From: Chaetoderma sp. LZ-2023a
Lineage: Eukaryota; Mollusca; Caudofoveata; Chaetodermatida; Chaetodermatidae
Length of the DNA stretch: 64,000 bases
NCBI GenBank assembly: GCA_034401795.1
Contig: CM067374.1
Span: forward strand, 95,850,446 to 95,914,445
Reading direction: 5' to 3'
A program made the position numbers and the translations under genes. Positions 12,781 to 25,420 of this stretch are shown here, piece by piece; within the stretch, counting starts at the first letter, position 1; every line of letters starts with the position of its first letter. The notes beneath the pieces were generated by a model, which did no database searches, had not been told where the DNA came from, and saw nothing but the letters and a program-made list of their open reading frames with translations.

Positions 12781-13010
12781 TTATTCCGGAAAATTTCTAT
12801 TTTCTCATAGAAAATGTCCATTTGCAGACTAAAAGAATATTTTGAAACTAATTTGACTGGGCGATGTTGTTACATATTGCAGCAACATCGCCCAGTCAAA
12901 TTAGTTTCCAAATTAGCAACAGCTTACCTGTATAGTTTTCTGGAAATTGATAGTCATGGTTCAGGGATCGATCGATCCCAAGTATTCCCAACACGGAAGA
13001 AGCGTGTGTA
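12781..13010. repeat. family A half fused to family B copy
   Basis: A family-A arm (GTCCATTTGCAGACTAAAAG) passes directly into a near-perfect family-B palindrome (GACTGGGCGATGTTG / CAACATCGCCCAGTC) and its usual flank (CTTACCTGTATAGTTTTC, GGGATCGATCGATCCC). Confidence 0.7.
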
Positions 13011-13692
13011 GAGCTCTGGCTAACACTTTTACTAGTGACTTAGCAACATTTACGTTGACTGAAAGGATCTTAGTACAACGACAAAGAACGAAACAAGATA
13101 ATCAGAGTATTCTCAGACTGCTCAATAAAATAGATCAATTGTTATGATTATATTAAGTCATGGTTGGAATTGGCAATGGTCAAGGGGGGTAACCGACCAT
13201 CATATATGGTTTCACTAATGACAGAGTGACCGGCCCTGTGGTCAGCAGCCAGCTGGGAAGATAAAAAGCAGCTGGCGGGAGAAAGCCGGGAGTTTGAGAG
13301 TCTAGACCCTAGCATTGGGAACCAGCAAATAAACGCCTTAAAGATCACAACACACACGCACGCACGCACGCACGCACGCACGAAAGCCGGGAGTCGTCGT
13401 CTTGGTCAGCGCTCGTGACAATACGTGTATACAAGAATAAATGTGAGATGGTTCAGATGTTAAAAAGAAATGTGTTTGTTTATTTATTGGAAAATTCTTC
13501 TGAGCTAATACCCCGTTATCTATTTCATGGTGGCGGATCTACAGCGATAATGAAAAGTGAAGCATATATTCATTTAGTTATTTATTTATTTATTTATTTA
13601 TTTATGTAGTTATATATTGACTGAAAAAAGCTAAGGATAATTTGAAAACTGTTGCTGTGTTTCTTGCGAATTAATTGAGACTAAGCATATAT
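13011..13692. other. non-coding stretch with simple repeats
   Basis: No gene. (ACGC)n at about 13348-13382 and (TTTA)n at about 13576-13606. The segment 13185-13430 has a TATA-like GATAAAAAGC and AATAAA and resembles LTR sequence, but has no partner copy here. Confidence 0.35.
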
Positions 13693-14013
13693 TGTCGGGG
13701 AATAGCTTAGGTCTGCGAGAGTCTTTAATAAATAAGTAATAAACTCATTTTTAAACAAATATATAACATTTTGCGGTTTATTGCTGTAAAGGCTAACAAC
13801 GTTCATCGCCCTCATATCTCTGCTTTTCCAGTCCCCTCTTCCCGTCCTCCTTGTTTCTAGCACTTGCCTCTCTCATCTGCCCAGATGGCCTGCGGCTAGC
13901 TACACACGGTTGATTGGCTGACAGCTGGCCAGCCGGACAGAGAGCTTGGATGGAGAGAAAGCTCTGCGCTGAGCTGGTGGCTAAAGCAACAAGAGTTATC
14001 TCCCCTGACTGCT
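13693..14013 (-). mobile_element. LTR-like fossil, lone copy
   Basis: It starts TGTCGGGG on the plus strand and matches the segment 42846-43218 along its length (GCTTAGGTCTGCG, ACATAACATT-like, GATTGGCTGACAGCTG, AGTTATCT). A conserved AATAAA on the minus strand of both copies suggests minus orientation. It adjoins a plus-strand Ty3/Gypsy fragment but the orientations disagree, so the two may be different insertions. Old and decayed. Confidence 0.5.
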
Positions 14014-14029
14014 CGGGATGGGGGGGGGG

Positions 14030-15770
14030 GGGAGATGCAATGCCAGACTCCCAGCGACAGGCACGCTTAATTCTTCTCCAGCAGGCCGACTATATCTTAA
14101 TTGATGGCATGTTATTCCATTCTCGAGTAGCGAAAGCAAAGCGCTCTAAACTACATTCTGACTACAGCTAGTGCTTCCTTCGTCTCTCGTCCAAACTGTT
14201 CTGAAAGTTTTTCATGATTCGCCAATGGGTGCTCATGGTGGCATTCAAGATACCATAGATCGCATCAAGGAACATTATTATTTCTCACGACTTGCAACAG
14301 TGGTTTCAGATTATGTCAAGAGTTGTCAGGAATGTTAGTCTAGAAAAGCGACAAAAATGCGCGTGAAGAATGCGATCGTTGCTTATCCAACACCTACCCG
14401 CCATTTCTCTGTTTGGGAAATTGATCTCTAGGGGCCCTTGCCATGCACACCACGTGGTCGTGTATATATTTTTACTGCTATTGATCTGTTTTCCAAGTTT
14501 CTTTTTACTGTCCCGATCGCAAATAAAGATGCGATCACGGTTTCAGAAGCACTCTTCCAACTGTTTACTATATATGGTGTCTGTGATACAGTGATCTCTG
14601 ATCAAGGTTCGGAATTTACCGCTCGCGTGATACGAGAGTTATGTAGTATGTTGCAGATTACATACCAGTTCACCCCAAGTTTTGTGCACCACTGTCTCGG
14701 TGTTTGTGAACGATCTCACAGAACGCTCGCCACTCGCCTTACTCCTTACATGAATAGGAACTGCAATAACTGGGATATGTTTCTTCAATCTGTGCTCTTT
14801 GCTATTAATAACTCTGTAAACTCTAGCACACAGGATTCTCCGTTCGAAATCGTATTTGTCCAGCGACCAAAATTTTCATTGACTGGCTATGAACTTGATA
14901 CAAAGAACTTGACCCCAGGATATCAATGATTATCTTGAACAGAAAGTCGTCCTATTGTCTAGCATCCGTCAGCTTGTCTCTGACAACCTTTCCCAGTCTA
15001 AGGCAAATATGGTTTCTCGTACTAATAAAGATTTAGGCATGTTAACTCTTTCTCCAGGAGACTATGTTTATATAACAGACGAATCATGTGGTCCTGCTAA
15101 GAAATTGCGACCTGTTTACTCTGGTCCTTATTTCGTGGATACCGTTTCTAGTCCTCATACTGTGACTTTAGCAGATCCCTCTCGTCAGAAGCAGTTTTTA
15201 CATTCTATACATATAAACCGGCTTAAAACGGCACACGTCCGTCAACCATCGCCATCTGGCTTCTTCATTGTCTCTGACAAAGTTTCTACTAAGCTTTGTG
15301 CCTCTACAGCCACATCATAATATCACGTCCACACACACATTACCTGAGAAAGGTGCAATCTCGGAACATGTCCACCCATCTATTTCCCCCCATTCCCCCC
15401 TCCTCCTCCTTCTCCCCTTCTCCCCCTCCCCTCCTCCCCCTCCTCCTCCTCCTCCTCCTCCCAGCGGATTAATGGCTAACATTATTTCCACTAACAGTAG
15501 GCCTAAACATACGTTGCGTAAACCTGTCAGATGCGGAGATAATATCCATGTAGATCCGGAGTTGTTGTCTGAATCTTCTATGTCAACTGTGTCAGAACCA
15601 TATTATAAGATCAAACTCGTGTTAGCCCAAAGAAACACCACTGCTGGCATTCAATATTTAGTTCATTTCGTTGGTGAACCATCTCAGAATGCTATATGGC
15701 TCTCTGCTGAAAACCTCAATCCAAAGGCAAAACGACATATCACCATTAGACCACCCCCAGCAGTTTAGCA
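14030..15770 (+). mobile_element. Ty3/Gypsy (Metaviridae) fossil, integrase end only
   Basis: Recognisable parts in order are an integrase zinc-binding region (about 14050-14340), the integrase catalytic core (about 14440-14930; DQGSEF and HHCLGVCERSHRTL are typical), a C-terminal GPY/F-type region (about 15000-15230) and a chromodomain-like segment (about 15595-15745), which suggests a chromodomain-bearing lineage. No gag, protease or reverse transcriptase is recognised, and no matched LTR pair. It is a broken remnant with a few breaks. A TCC-rich tract lies at 15385-15465. Confidence 0.85.
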
Positions 15771-15982
15771 TATTATCAGTTGCTGTCATTATTTGTGACT
15801 ATATTTATAAAATGGTGTTCATCAAAGGTAAAGCAGGGTGTTGACTTCATTTAATTCTGTAAATAATTATATCGCCATTTTTTTAAGGAAAGATTAATCT
15901 GATCATCTTCGATGATATGTAATATATGGCATAGTATGTAAATATATTTTACTTTTTTGTTCTTTTGCCATGTGCTTATAAT

Positions 15983-16022
<40 letters not shown>

Positions 16023-17469
16023 TTTCGTTCTTTTGGTTTCATCCTGCATATTGATAAACAATTGTCTACGCCGTTTAGAGAATATGCTGGCCATTTTGAG
16101 GATAGTTTGACTGGATGGCATTGCTACCAATAATGGTGAAACTCCTCAAAAAGTTCAGTGTGTTCTCAGGGCAGATCAGTGAAATAAGCTTCGTGAGAAT
16201 ACAGGATGGAAGATGGTTAGTTTTTCTGTAAACCTAGACACAGCCAGCTATATGCTCCTCCAGATTTATTAATAACCAATAAGGAGAGCTGATATGATTG
16301 TTTTGGGATACACGTGCGAATAATCAAGTAGCCTTTTGGTGTTATCTTTAATGGTTTAATATTGCCATGCTTAACATATGCTTGTGAGCCGATATGGATT
16401 TATTGCTTAAAATGTGTACATGTTTTTCTTAGTGAAATTGCCAATGCTTATTATTATTATAATCATTGCTTGTAGGCCTACTGAATGATTTGATCAGACG
16501 ACTGGCTGCCTTACCGTGTTGGCTGGACCATGCCACTTCCTACACAGTTTATACTTACACCACTTACAACATTATTATCTTTAATGAACTTGTTTGATAC
16601 TTAGTTAATTATCACTATGATATTGCCATTTCATCTATCTCCCATATACCAGACACCCAAACACACATGTGCACGCACGCGCGTACGCGCTCGCATGCAC
16701 GCGCAAGCACGCACGCACACGCACGCACACGCACGACCGCCCTTACGCGCGTGCGCACGCACTCATATATGTCGTATGTATTTAAGCTTCTTATGCTAAC
16801 CATTTTATATTGGGTTTTGTCGGATCTGACATATGGACATATAAAATATCTTCGGCAATTGACAATAACTTGTTGTATTTGTCTGCACATTTACTGCTTA
16901 TAAATATGTATAGTATACTATTAATCCTTCGTACGGTCATCATTATTGATTGATACTAATGGATATTACTAATATGATGTGGCAGCCACATACTCATCAG
17001 TCAATCTAGCAATTATAACAATTCATGTTCATAAATGTTACTGTATGCACCTAATTGTATTATATTTCATTCTGAAATTATTACGGTTACGTGAAGGGTA
17101 GTAGTCTAACATTTGATCTAGGGCTTATCTGTCTCTTATCATAACTGTTCTTAATGACACATTTTACAAAACTTTGGTTACTGGACACATAGTGCCAAGT
17201 GCATTTGACCATTTCCTTTCTCACAGTCGTGTGGAGATTTGTATGCTGAGTTGTTGATTCAGGCCTGTAAACTTGATAGTTAGTTTCAATTTGATTACGT
17301 CTCAAGTTTAAATTAGTTGATGTGAATTGGTGTGAATTTTCTCACCAGCTGCGCTGTTGGAGCAATCAACGACAATTACCTTCCCCGGACAGTAGCTGTA
17401 CGCGTTAACCTCCTAGCACTTACAGACCAGACATGACAGCTTCTTTATGACACATAGACAATTATGTCT
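15771..17469. other. non-coding stretch with microsatellites
   Basis: No gene. A (GTC)n tract (15983-16021) and a CACG/GCAC-rich tract (16668-16762) account for the odd basic or Thr/Arg-rich frames. Confidence 0.5.
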
Positions 17470-17560
17470 GGTATTTTGTAATTGGTTTGACTGGGAGCTG
17501 TTGCTGTCTAGCACAGCAACGGGTTTCGGTCAGGTTTGTTTCAAAATATTCTACGTCATA
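17470..17560. repeat. family B copy, degraded
   Basis: TTTGACTGGGAGCTGTTGCTG, a mirrored AGCAAC word and TTTCAAAATATTCTACG are present; one arm is poorly conserved. Confidence 0.5.
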
Positions 17561-17727
17561 CGTTATCTCTGGGGGGGGGGGGGGTGTCCGATCTGTCACT
17601 AAAGCATCTGACCTCCTAATCAAATACGTCACATCCTAGCTGACCTCTCAATCAAAATGCCGTATGTCCGTCAGAAAAATCGAAAAGTCCGACACTAACG
17701 TGCACGAATAATCTCGTTGATGAATTT

Positions 17728-17830
17728 ACAAGTTGTTGAATATTTTGAAACTAAGTTGACTGGGTGCTGTTGCTGGATATGGCAACAACAGCGCCAAGTC
17801 AAATTAGTTTCAAAATTTTCAACAGAATGC
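17728..17830. repeat. family B palindrome
   Basis: Well-preserved core: GTTGAATATTTTGAAACTAA, GACTGGGTGCTGTTGC, then CAACAGCGCCAAGTC and TTAGTTTCAAAATTTTCAAC. Adjacent to the hairpin-forming inverted repeat at 17826-18015. Confidence 0.75.
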
Positions 17831-18015
17831 TTATTTAATAGTAGGCCCTAAATCCATTAAAAACATACAATTCGTACAATTGACGGGAGTACTCAAGCTT
17901 CAACCAATTATGACAGAAATAGGCCTACTCCGTCATGAAGCTTGAATAGTCCAGCAAGTGTACGAATTGTATGTCTTTGATGGATTTACTATTTAATAAA
18001 CATTCTGTTGAAAAT
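17826..18015. repeat. inverted repeat, ~75-nt arms
   Basis: The left arm runs from TTATTTAATAG through CATACAATTCGTACA to ACTCAAGCTTCA; the right arm returns through TGAAGCTTGAATAGT and TGTACGAATTGTATG to TACTATTTAATAAACATTCTG. The loop is about 35 nt. The arms are the normal right flank of family B in opposite orientations, so this is probably two family-B copies fused head to head. It lies about 220 bp upstream of host exon 1. Confidence 0.7.
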
Positions 18016-18238
18016 TTGATTATGATTGTGACGTCAGCGTCATATACTTGATCGATAGATCGCATTCATCCATTCACGTCCCTTTTGAGCAGTATGTTAC
18101 TTGACGTTGTTGCTGACTACAACAACAGAAGCTTCGATGCTTAGCAACAACGTGTAAAAATTAACACCACTTTTTCTTTCCAAAATTTTAAAATACGGTC
18201 ACATTTTAATTATGAAATCGTTTTGTTTTAATTTTCAG

Positions 18239-18432
18239 GATACCTACATAACGAGAATGAATGGGCTGCAAATGATCATAACCTTAGCGGCTTTAGCCGT
18301 TACAACGGTGACGTCGAAAAGGTCGCGCATCATTGACTTGACCCATGACCTCAGCACGACGTTTCCGTTGCATCCAACTTTTCCAAAGATGAACTTCACT
18401 ATACTTCACCGCAAACAACACGAGAAATTCTG
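18239..18432 (+). CDS. cyclase/kynurenine formamidase-like protein, exon 1
   Basis: First coding exon of a secreted member of the cyclase family (Pfam PF04199: kynurenine formamidase, isatin hydrolase). TTTTAATTTTCAG before 18239 reads as a splice acceptor, so an upstream untranslated exon is likely. The ATG is taken at 18257 because it opens a clear signal peptide (MNGLQMIITLAALAVTTVTS) followed by KRSRIIDLTHDL, the usual family start. An earlier in-frame ATG at 18212 lies before the acceptor and would spoil the signal sequence. The exon ends TTC TG at 18432 before GTAAGT, leaving a split Trp codon completed at 32973. It encodes residues 1-58 plus two bases. The product probably acts outside the cell or in the secretory pathway. 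The substrate (N-formylkynurenine, isatin or another cyclic amide) cannot be told from sequence. Confidence 0.85.
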
Positions 18433-18509
18433 GTAAGTGGGCTCTTATATTAACTGTTTGAATGCGAAATGCCAAATGTGAAAGAAATCATCTTCAATGC
18501 CAGGCATAT

Positions 18510-18605
18510 CCTGTTAAATATTTTGAAGCTAATTTGACTGGAAGCTGTTGCCGCCTATGGCAGCAACAGTTTCCTGTCAAATTAGTTTCAAAATATTCAA
18601 CAATT
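18510..18605. repeat. family B palindrome inside the host intron
   Basis: TTAAATATTTTGAAGCTAAT, GACTGGAAGCTGTTGCC, mirrored GGCAGCAACAG and TTAGTTTCAAAATATTCAAC. It lies within 80 bp of the exon 1 donor. Confidence 0.75.
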
Positions 18606-19384
18606 TACTTTTACAGTCATCTTGAAATTTTGATTCTTGAAATTTAGGGTTCACGTGGTTTAACGGTTTAACCGAGCTTGTTTGGGAGCACCAACGCGCG
18701 TTGCAACTTTAGGCTGTCTGTAAAAGAGATGTTCGTCTAGACCTTAAAACACATTTTTGGATATCCGATGTCCGAAAGAACTGTTGGAACTTTGGTGGCC
18801 CCTAAGTGTGGGTTGGTATGTGAGTGGAATGGCTGTTTAACATCTTCAGCTCCACCCACCCAACCGTCACTAACAAATTTAGCAATCTACGCACACGAAC
18901 GCACGGCACGCTCGCATACATGCACGCGCGCGTGCACACACTTTGCTATCCGGTCATGTGATTTTCATTATAGTGTAGGCTACTCATTCGTGAATCTACT
19001 TATGGGATATAAGTCCGGCACATGTAGACACAGTGTCTATAAAGTCAAATGAATTATAGGTAAGGATCATTAAGGTTGTCTTTAAACATTCCAGAAGTTG
19101 GTAGGTCTACATGCCTACTTAATGCATTTTTATAAGAAAACTATGAGAGAAATCAAATACAAATGCTATAAAAACAACTTTGAGACGCAACTTTAACTAT
19201 TTAGACCTCCCAGGCGACATTGTGTAAATGATGTATCTAGGGCCACATCAATTTATAGTAGGCTTACAAGCCACAATATTCCAACGTGGTATTTATGCAT
19301 TTTCGAATCTGCATTTTCTGGGACCTTTGACTCATACAGACCAAAATAACAAATTATTTTATGATGTAAAGAATAGTCTGTTGA
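18606..19384. other. intronic non-coding stretch
   Basis: No gene. A short CACG-rich tract is at about 18895-18945. Confidence 0.45.
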
Positions 19385-19441
19385 ATTCTTCCCCACGTCG
19401 CTAGACACAAGGGGTAATGCGAGCATGGAGAGCTTGTCGCA

Positions 19442-19473
<32 letters not shown>

Positions 19474-19595
19474 TAACACATTTTTAGATAACTGCTTGTC
19501 CTGGAGAAATCTTCTCCAAACTCGGGTGGAAGCAGACGTTATTAGATGTAGACTTCCACTCTGTACCATCGAATATCCGGAAAGACGAAACACTG
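19385..19595 (+). repeat. family D repeat with (GTC)n core
   Basis: It shares flanks with 7370-7600 (ACACAAGG...TAATGC...GCATGGAGAGCT to the left; CTGGAGAAATCTTCTCCAA and ATATCCGG to the right), but its trinucleotide core is GTC (19438-19470) instead of GTT. Confidence 0.6.
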
Positions 19596-20454
19596 TGTAT
19601 GAAGTTGGAGCAAATCTCTTGCTCTCTCATCTTCAGACTACATACAGCAAGATGGCAGACCCACCAACACTGTGAAACTACTAACCTTTCTAATAATTAA
19701 CCGAAAATGACACTTCCACTCCTACTATGGAGGTGCTCCAAATTTGGAGGAATATTCTAATATGGGTCGTAAAGACAAGACAGATGCCAATTTTTGGGGT
19801 AAGAATCTATAAAGCAAAAATTTTCAGCAACATTGTTTTCAGGAAAGACATTTTTTAGCCCCACCCACATAAAACCGATATACGGTTTAAACCGTTTCGA
19901 AAATTGGCATCGTCACCGGTTCGATATTATGCCATACCAGCCGTCTGCACCCTCTTCAAAAGGGAAAACATTGCAAACGTGTTGTTAAATCTGCAAACTG
20001 TGACAATCGGGGATTTTAATATTCATTAATTCATGCAATATGCAAACTGAAGAAATCTGTTACCAGCTTGCGTTTTATATAGTGCAATTTCGACCATTCA
20101 AGGCGACCCAATTTCCATATTTAGTGTTTATGAATAAATCTGTTAAATTATATGCCTTTTGCAATTTGCAATAGACAGTGTAGAATTTAAATTGATGATT
20201 TGTATGCATTTCTGCATACTTACATATGCAAACACTGGAACAACAAATCGCTCGCTCGGGCGCAATGTCCGAAAAGCACAAACCACTCGCTCTCGCGCTC
20301 GTCCAAGCTTATTTTCTGGACAAAAAATCATGACAAGCTGGTCTCCCGTCGATTTAGTCCGTCATAGACGTTTTATCGGTCGTCAAGTTGCACGAAATGT
20401 ATGTCTTTACTACCGGTATTTAATCAACATTTACTACCGGTATTTAATCAACAT
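19596..20454. other. intronic non-coding stretch
   Basis: No gene. A short direct repeat TTTACTACCGGTATTTAATCA occurs twice near 20406-20452; otherwise nothing is recognised. Confidence 0.4.
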
Positions 20455-20705
20455 TATGTTGAATATTTTGAAATAAATTTGCTTAGGTCAAATTGGTTTT
20501 AAAATATTCAACAGCTTACGTGTATAGTGTTCTGGAAATTGAGATTCAGAGAGTGCAGGGATCGATTGATCCAAACACGGGCAAAGCATGGGTGGGCCAT
20601 AGCTAGACCATAGGTGGGGCATAGACATAGGTTGGACATTTTGAGACTGCCTTAGGTAGCAATAACTTCCAGTCAAATTAGTTTCAAAAGATTCAATAGA
20701 AGCTA
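20455..20705. repeat. family B fragments with flank
   Basis: A shortened palindrome (ATGTTGAATATTTTGAAATA to TTTTAAAATATTCAACAGC) is followed by the family flank (GTGTATAGTGTTCTGGAAAT, GGGATCGATTGATCC). Another half copy (AGCAATAACTTCCAGTCAAA...) ends near 20705. Confidence 0.6.
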
Positions 20706-21109
20706 TTGTATCTGGTATGTCTGATAGTAATATCAAAAAAGTGATCAGCTGCTACATACATGTCTTGGAGCAAAAGTGGATGGCCCGGGTCACGTGACTC
20801 ACCACCATACAGTATAGCTAAGAAATAGCGTTACCAAAACAAAATAAAACGTAATGTTGAGTACCTTGAACATAATTGGAATATTTAGCAGAACAATGAG
20901 ACCATTTCTTAGGCCTACTATCTGACATGTTTCTGTTATTGTTCTTGGAAATCTGTGTTTATCCATTTCAGTATCGTTTCCATCGTTTGTTTATTAGGAA
21001 CAGTTGTCATCTATCGGTTCACTGATTATGCAAGTCCTATTTATGCCACTGTCAATGTAGCCACGAAAGGGACGGATTACTAGGGCCGATGACATTTGTA
21101 TCTCGCCTT
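20706..21109. other. intronic non-coding stretch
   Basis: Nothing recognised. Confidence 0.4.
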
Positions 21110-22440
21110 TTCACGAAGTGAAAAAGAGATTTTGGGAGCAGGTGGGAAAATGTCAGCGTCAGCGCTCGCTCCGGTTAAGCTTTTTTTTAAATGACATTTG
21201 CACCCATAAGGGGGTCATCCGATTTTTTTTAGATCCAAAGATGTGTTCTTTACGATGCTTAGGACTAGTCCGCATCAAAATTATATTGATTTTTGAAATT
21301 TGTCCATACTTTTTCATGTTTGATTTTTTGGGTCCAGGTTAAGGTTTTTGCTTTGGTTAAGCTAATTTTAAAATGACATTTGCACCGACAAGGGATTATC
21401 CGAATTAAAAAAACTTGATGTGTTCTATATGACGCTTATGTCCATATGAAAAAGAAATCAATTTCAAATTTCTCCCATATTTTTTTGGTCTTGGAACTTT
21501 GATTATTTTAGGCCTGCTTTGTATCCAATTTATACTCATTATTTTGTGACTACGCTTCTTTGAAACGTCATTTGCACCCACAAGGGGATCATTCGATTTG
21601 GAATAAAATGTCACATATTTGTTCTATACGATGCTTAGGACTAGATCACATGAAAAAGAAGATAATTTTCCAATTTTTACCATATTTTTTCGGCATTTGA
21701 ACTTTGATAATTTTATGGCTAATTTGCGTCCAGGGTATATGTATTATGCTGATTGGATATATGTATAATGCTGTAGTTAAGCTTTTCTCAAATGACAATT
21801 TAGACTACAAGGGTTTATCCAATTTGAATAAAACTTCATAGATGTGTTCTATACCATGCTTAGCACTTGTCCACATCAATAAGAAATGGATTTTCAAAAT
21901 GTTTCCATGCTTTTACAGGGTTTGGACTTTGATTATTTTAAGGCTGATTTGTATCCAAGTTATATTCATTATGCTGTGGTTAAGCTTTGTTTAAATGGCA
22001 TTTGCACCCACAAGGGGGTATCCTATTTGAAGAAACTTCACAGAAGTGTTCCATACGATGCTTAGGACTTGCCCACATAAAAATATTAATTTATTTTCAA
22101 AATCTTTCCATATTTTTTCGGTATTTGAAGTTTGATTTCAAATTACAATTTAGGCAACATGTGGTTATCTAATCTGTAAACCTCACAGATTTGTTCAAAA
22201 TGAAATAGATTTTGAAAGATTTTGACATATTTTCACTGGGTTTAGACTTTGATTGTTACAGGGCTGATTTGCATGCCGGTTATATGTATTACGCTGTGGT
22301 TAATTTTGTTTCAGGTGGCAATGCAATCAGCAAAGACTTATCCAGTTTAGACAAAATGTTGTGATTTGCTATATAGGCTTCTTAAATGTATCCTACATCA
22401 TATTAACGTACTTGCTTTCGGAAATATTTTTTCTTTTTTC
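21110..22440 (+). repeat. ~200-bp tandem array (family F), larger copy
   Basis: About six diverged units share CATTTGCACCCACAAGGGG, ATCCGATTTGAA-like, AAACTTCACAGATGTGTTC, TACGATGCTTAGGACT, CATATTTTTTCGG, TTTGGACTTTGATTATTTTA and GCTGTGGTTAAGCTTT. They share a skeleton with the array at 9590-10460. The array lies in the cyclase intron. No frame stays open through successive units. Confidence 0.75.
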
Positions 22441-22984
22441 AGACTATGAACTTTGCTTATATTTGAACAATTTGCCTTTGGTCAGTCTTGGTGTGTCAGT
22501 AGTCATTGTACTACAGGTTACTACCGGGCAGCGCGGCTTTATTGTTCTGTCTCCAAGCTATGCTTCTACGAAGCTACGCATGCCAATTGGGTAGTATTAT
22601 GGGTATACAGTATCCGGTGGTCCATCATATTCTGTGATGTACAATTAATATACAGGTTTAAAGCTATTTGCTAGTTGTATATATGTACATGACTTGAACA
22701 GCCTATTATTGTTCACAGAATATTTAGTCTAGAGTAGACCGGTTCCTGTAGCAACATAAGAATGCGAGATAGTTCGTATCTTCTGATAGCATATCAGTGT
22801 GGCTCTGAAAAATACAGTTTTGCATATTCATTTTTCTCACTGACCTGATGAGATTTTTCACACACATTTCGGATGGTATTGCTGATAAAATTTTGAATTG
22901 CGACCACGAGGCCTCCCTCTCGGTGCTCTTGATAAATGTCCCCTGATTTACCACTGGAAAGACCGGCCAGTTGTTTCATTGATA
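22441..22984. other. intronic non-coding stretch
   Basis: No gene recognised. Confidence 0.4.
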
Positions 22985-23050
22985 CAGTTCATAAACAGTC
23001 TTCTCCTCGCCTGCAAATGGACATTCAATCAGCAAATATTTTGAAATGCT
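22985..23050. repeat. family A fragment
   Basis: One arm only: AGTCTTCTCCTCGCCTGCAAATGGACATTCAATC. Confidence 0.5.
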
Positions 23051-23086
23051 TGCTAAAATTATCGACCAAACAGCTAAAAGATGTAA

Positions 23087-24460
<1,374 letters not shown>

Positions 24461-24466
24461 AGAACG

Positions 24467-25420
24467 AAAGGTAGAAAGAAAGAAAGAAAGAAAGAAAGAA
24501 TTAAACGAACTAGAAGCCACTTACTGAAGTAACTGTAAATCTGTGATGCCTGATTATTAAGGAATATTATTTCATCGCAGATTAATAATAAGTATTTTCC
24601 TTCAACAAATCTGTAATAACTTCGACACTACTTGTCCGATTTTGACGAGACATGGCTCGTTTTGTTGGAAATTTTTCATTTTCAGGAAGCTAGCTCTACA
24701 TAAGAGTGGTTAAATTAGCAAAACCCATATTTCCGTGATTTTTACACTTTATACATGAGCATATCTCTGGAATCGCTTAGAATATTTTAATTATGTAAAT
24801 GGCGTCATATAGCGAAGGGTGATCTGAAGAAGATGCACTAAATATCGAGGAAATTTGCTTAAAATTGCCTCATTTATCCTGTATCAGGGAAACATATGTC
24901 GATATACCGTTTTCACAGAAAGAATTGGGTCAACGCAAATTTCTATAAATTGCAATTTAGGGACCAATAGTGCCTGGAAGTGTGCCAAGTTTCAAGTTAA
25001 TGAGCTCAAAACTAGGTGTTGTCGCAGTTCAAAATCTATCCTGAAAATCCCTATTCATCCTCTATACGGTCATATTCCATGCTTTTTGGGGTAAAGGTCA
25101 AAAGTCAATGTCACCTTTTAGGTGGGCAATCATCTTAGGACCAAGGGTAATATCCTAACCAAGTATGGTAGTGATCTGATCCAAACTGTAGGTTTAGTCT
25201 CACTTCAAATATCAATGATGAAAATCCCCATATATTTCCTACGGGACTTTTTGGCCCACCCAAAGGTGAGTAGCTCGCGAGCTGTTGGGCAGATCCCAAA
25301 TAACCATAACAGCAATGGAGACCCTAATGTGTCCTCGAAGTTGACAGAGTTTGGAGTTGATTTGATGAAAACCATATGAGTAGATGAATTCCAAACTTTC
25401 TGATGTAGAATAAAAATAAC
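24467..25420 (-). repeat. element E, copy 2, with (GAAA)n tail
   Basis: It starts at a (GAAA)n tract (24467-24500), then CTAGAAGCCACTTACTGAAG and GTAAATCTGTGATG, as in copy 1. It ends with TTCCAAACTTTCTGATG-AGAATAA. Sub-repeats CCAAGGGTAATATCC and ATTTCCTACGGGACTTTTTGG match copy 1. Confidence 0.55.

Noticed and set aside
13185-13430. Segment with TATA-like box and AATAAA resembling an LTR
   Set aside because: No second copy in the window and no defined ends.
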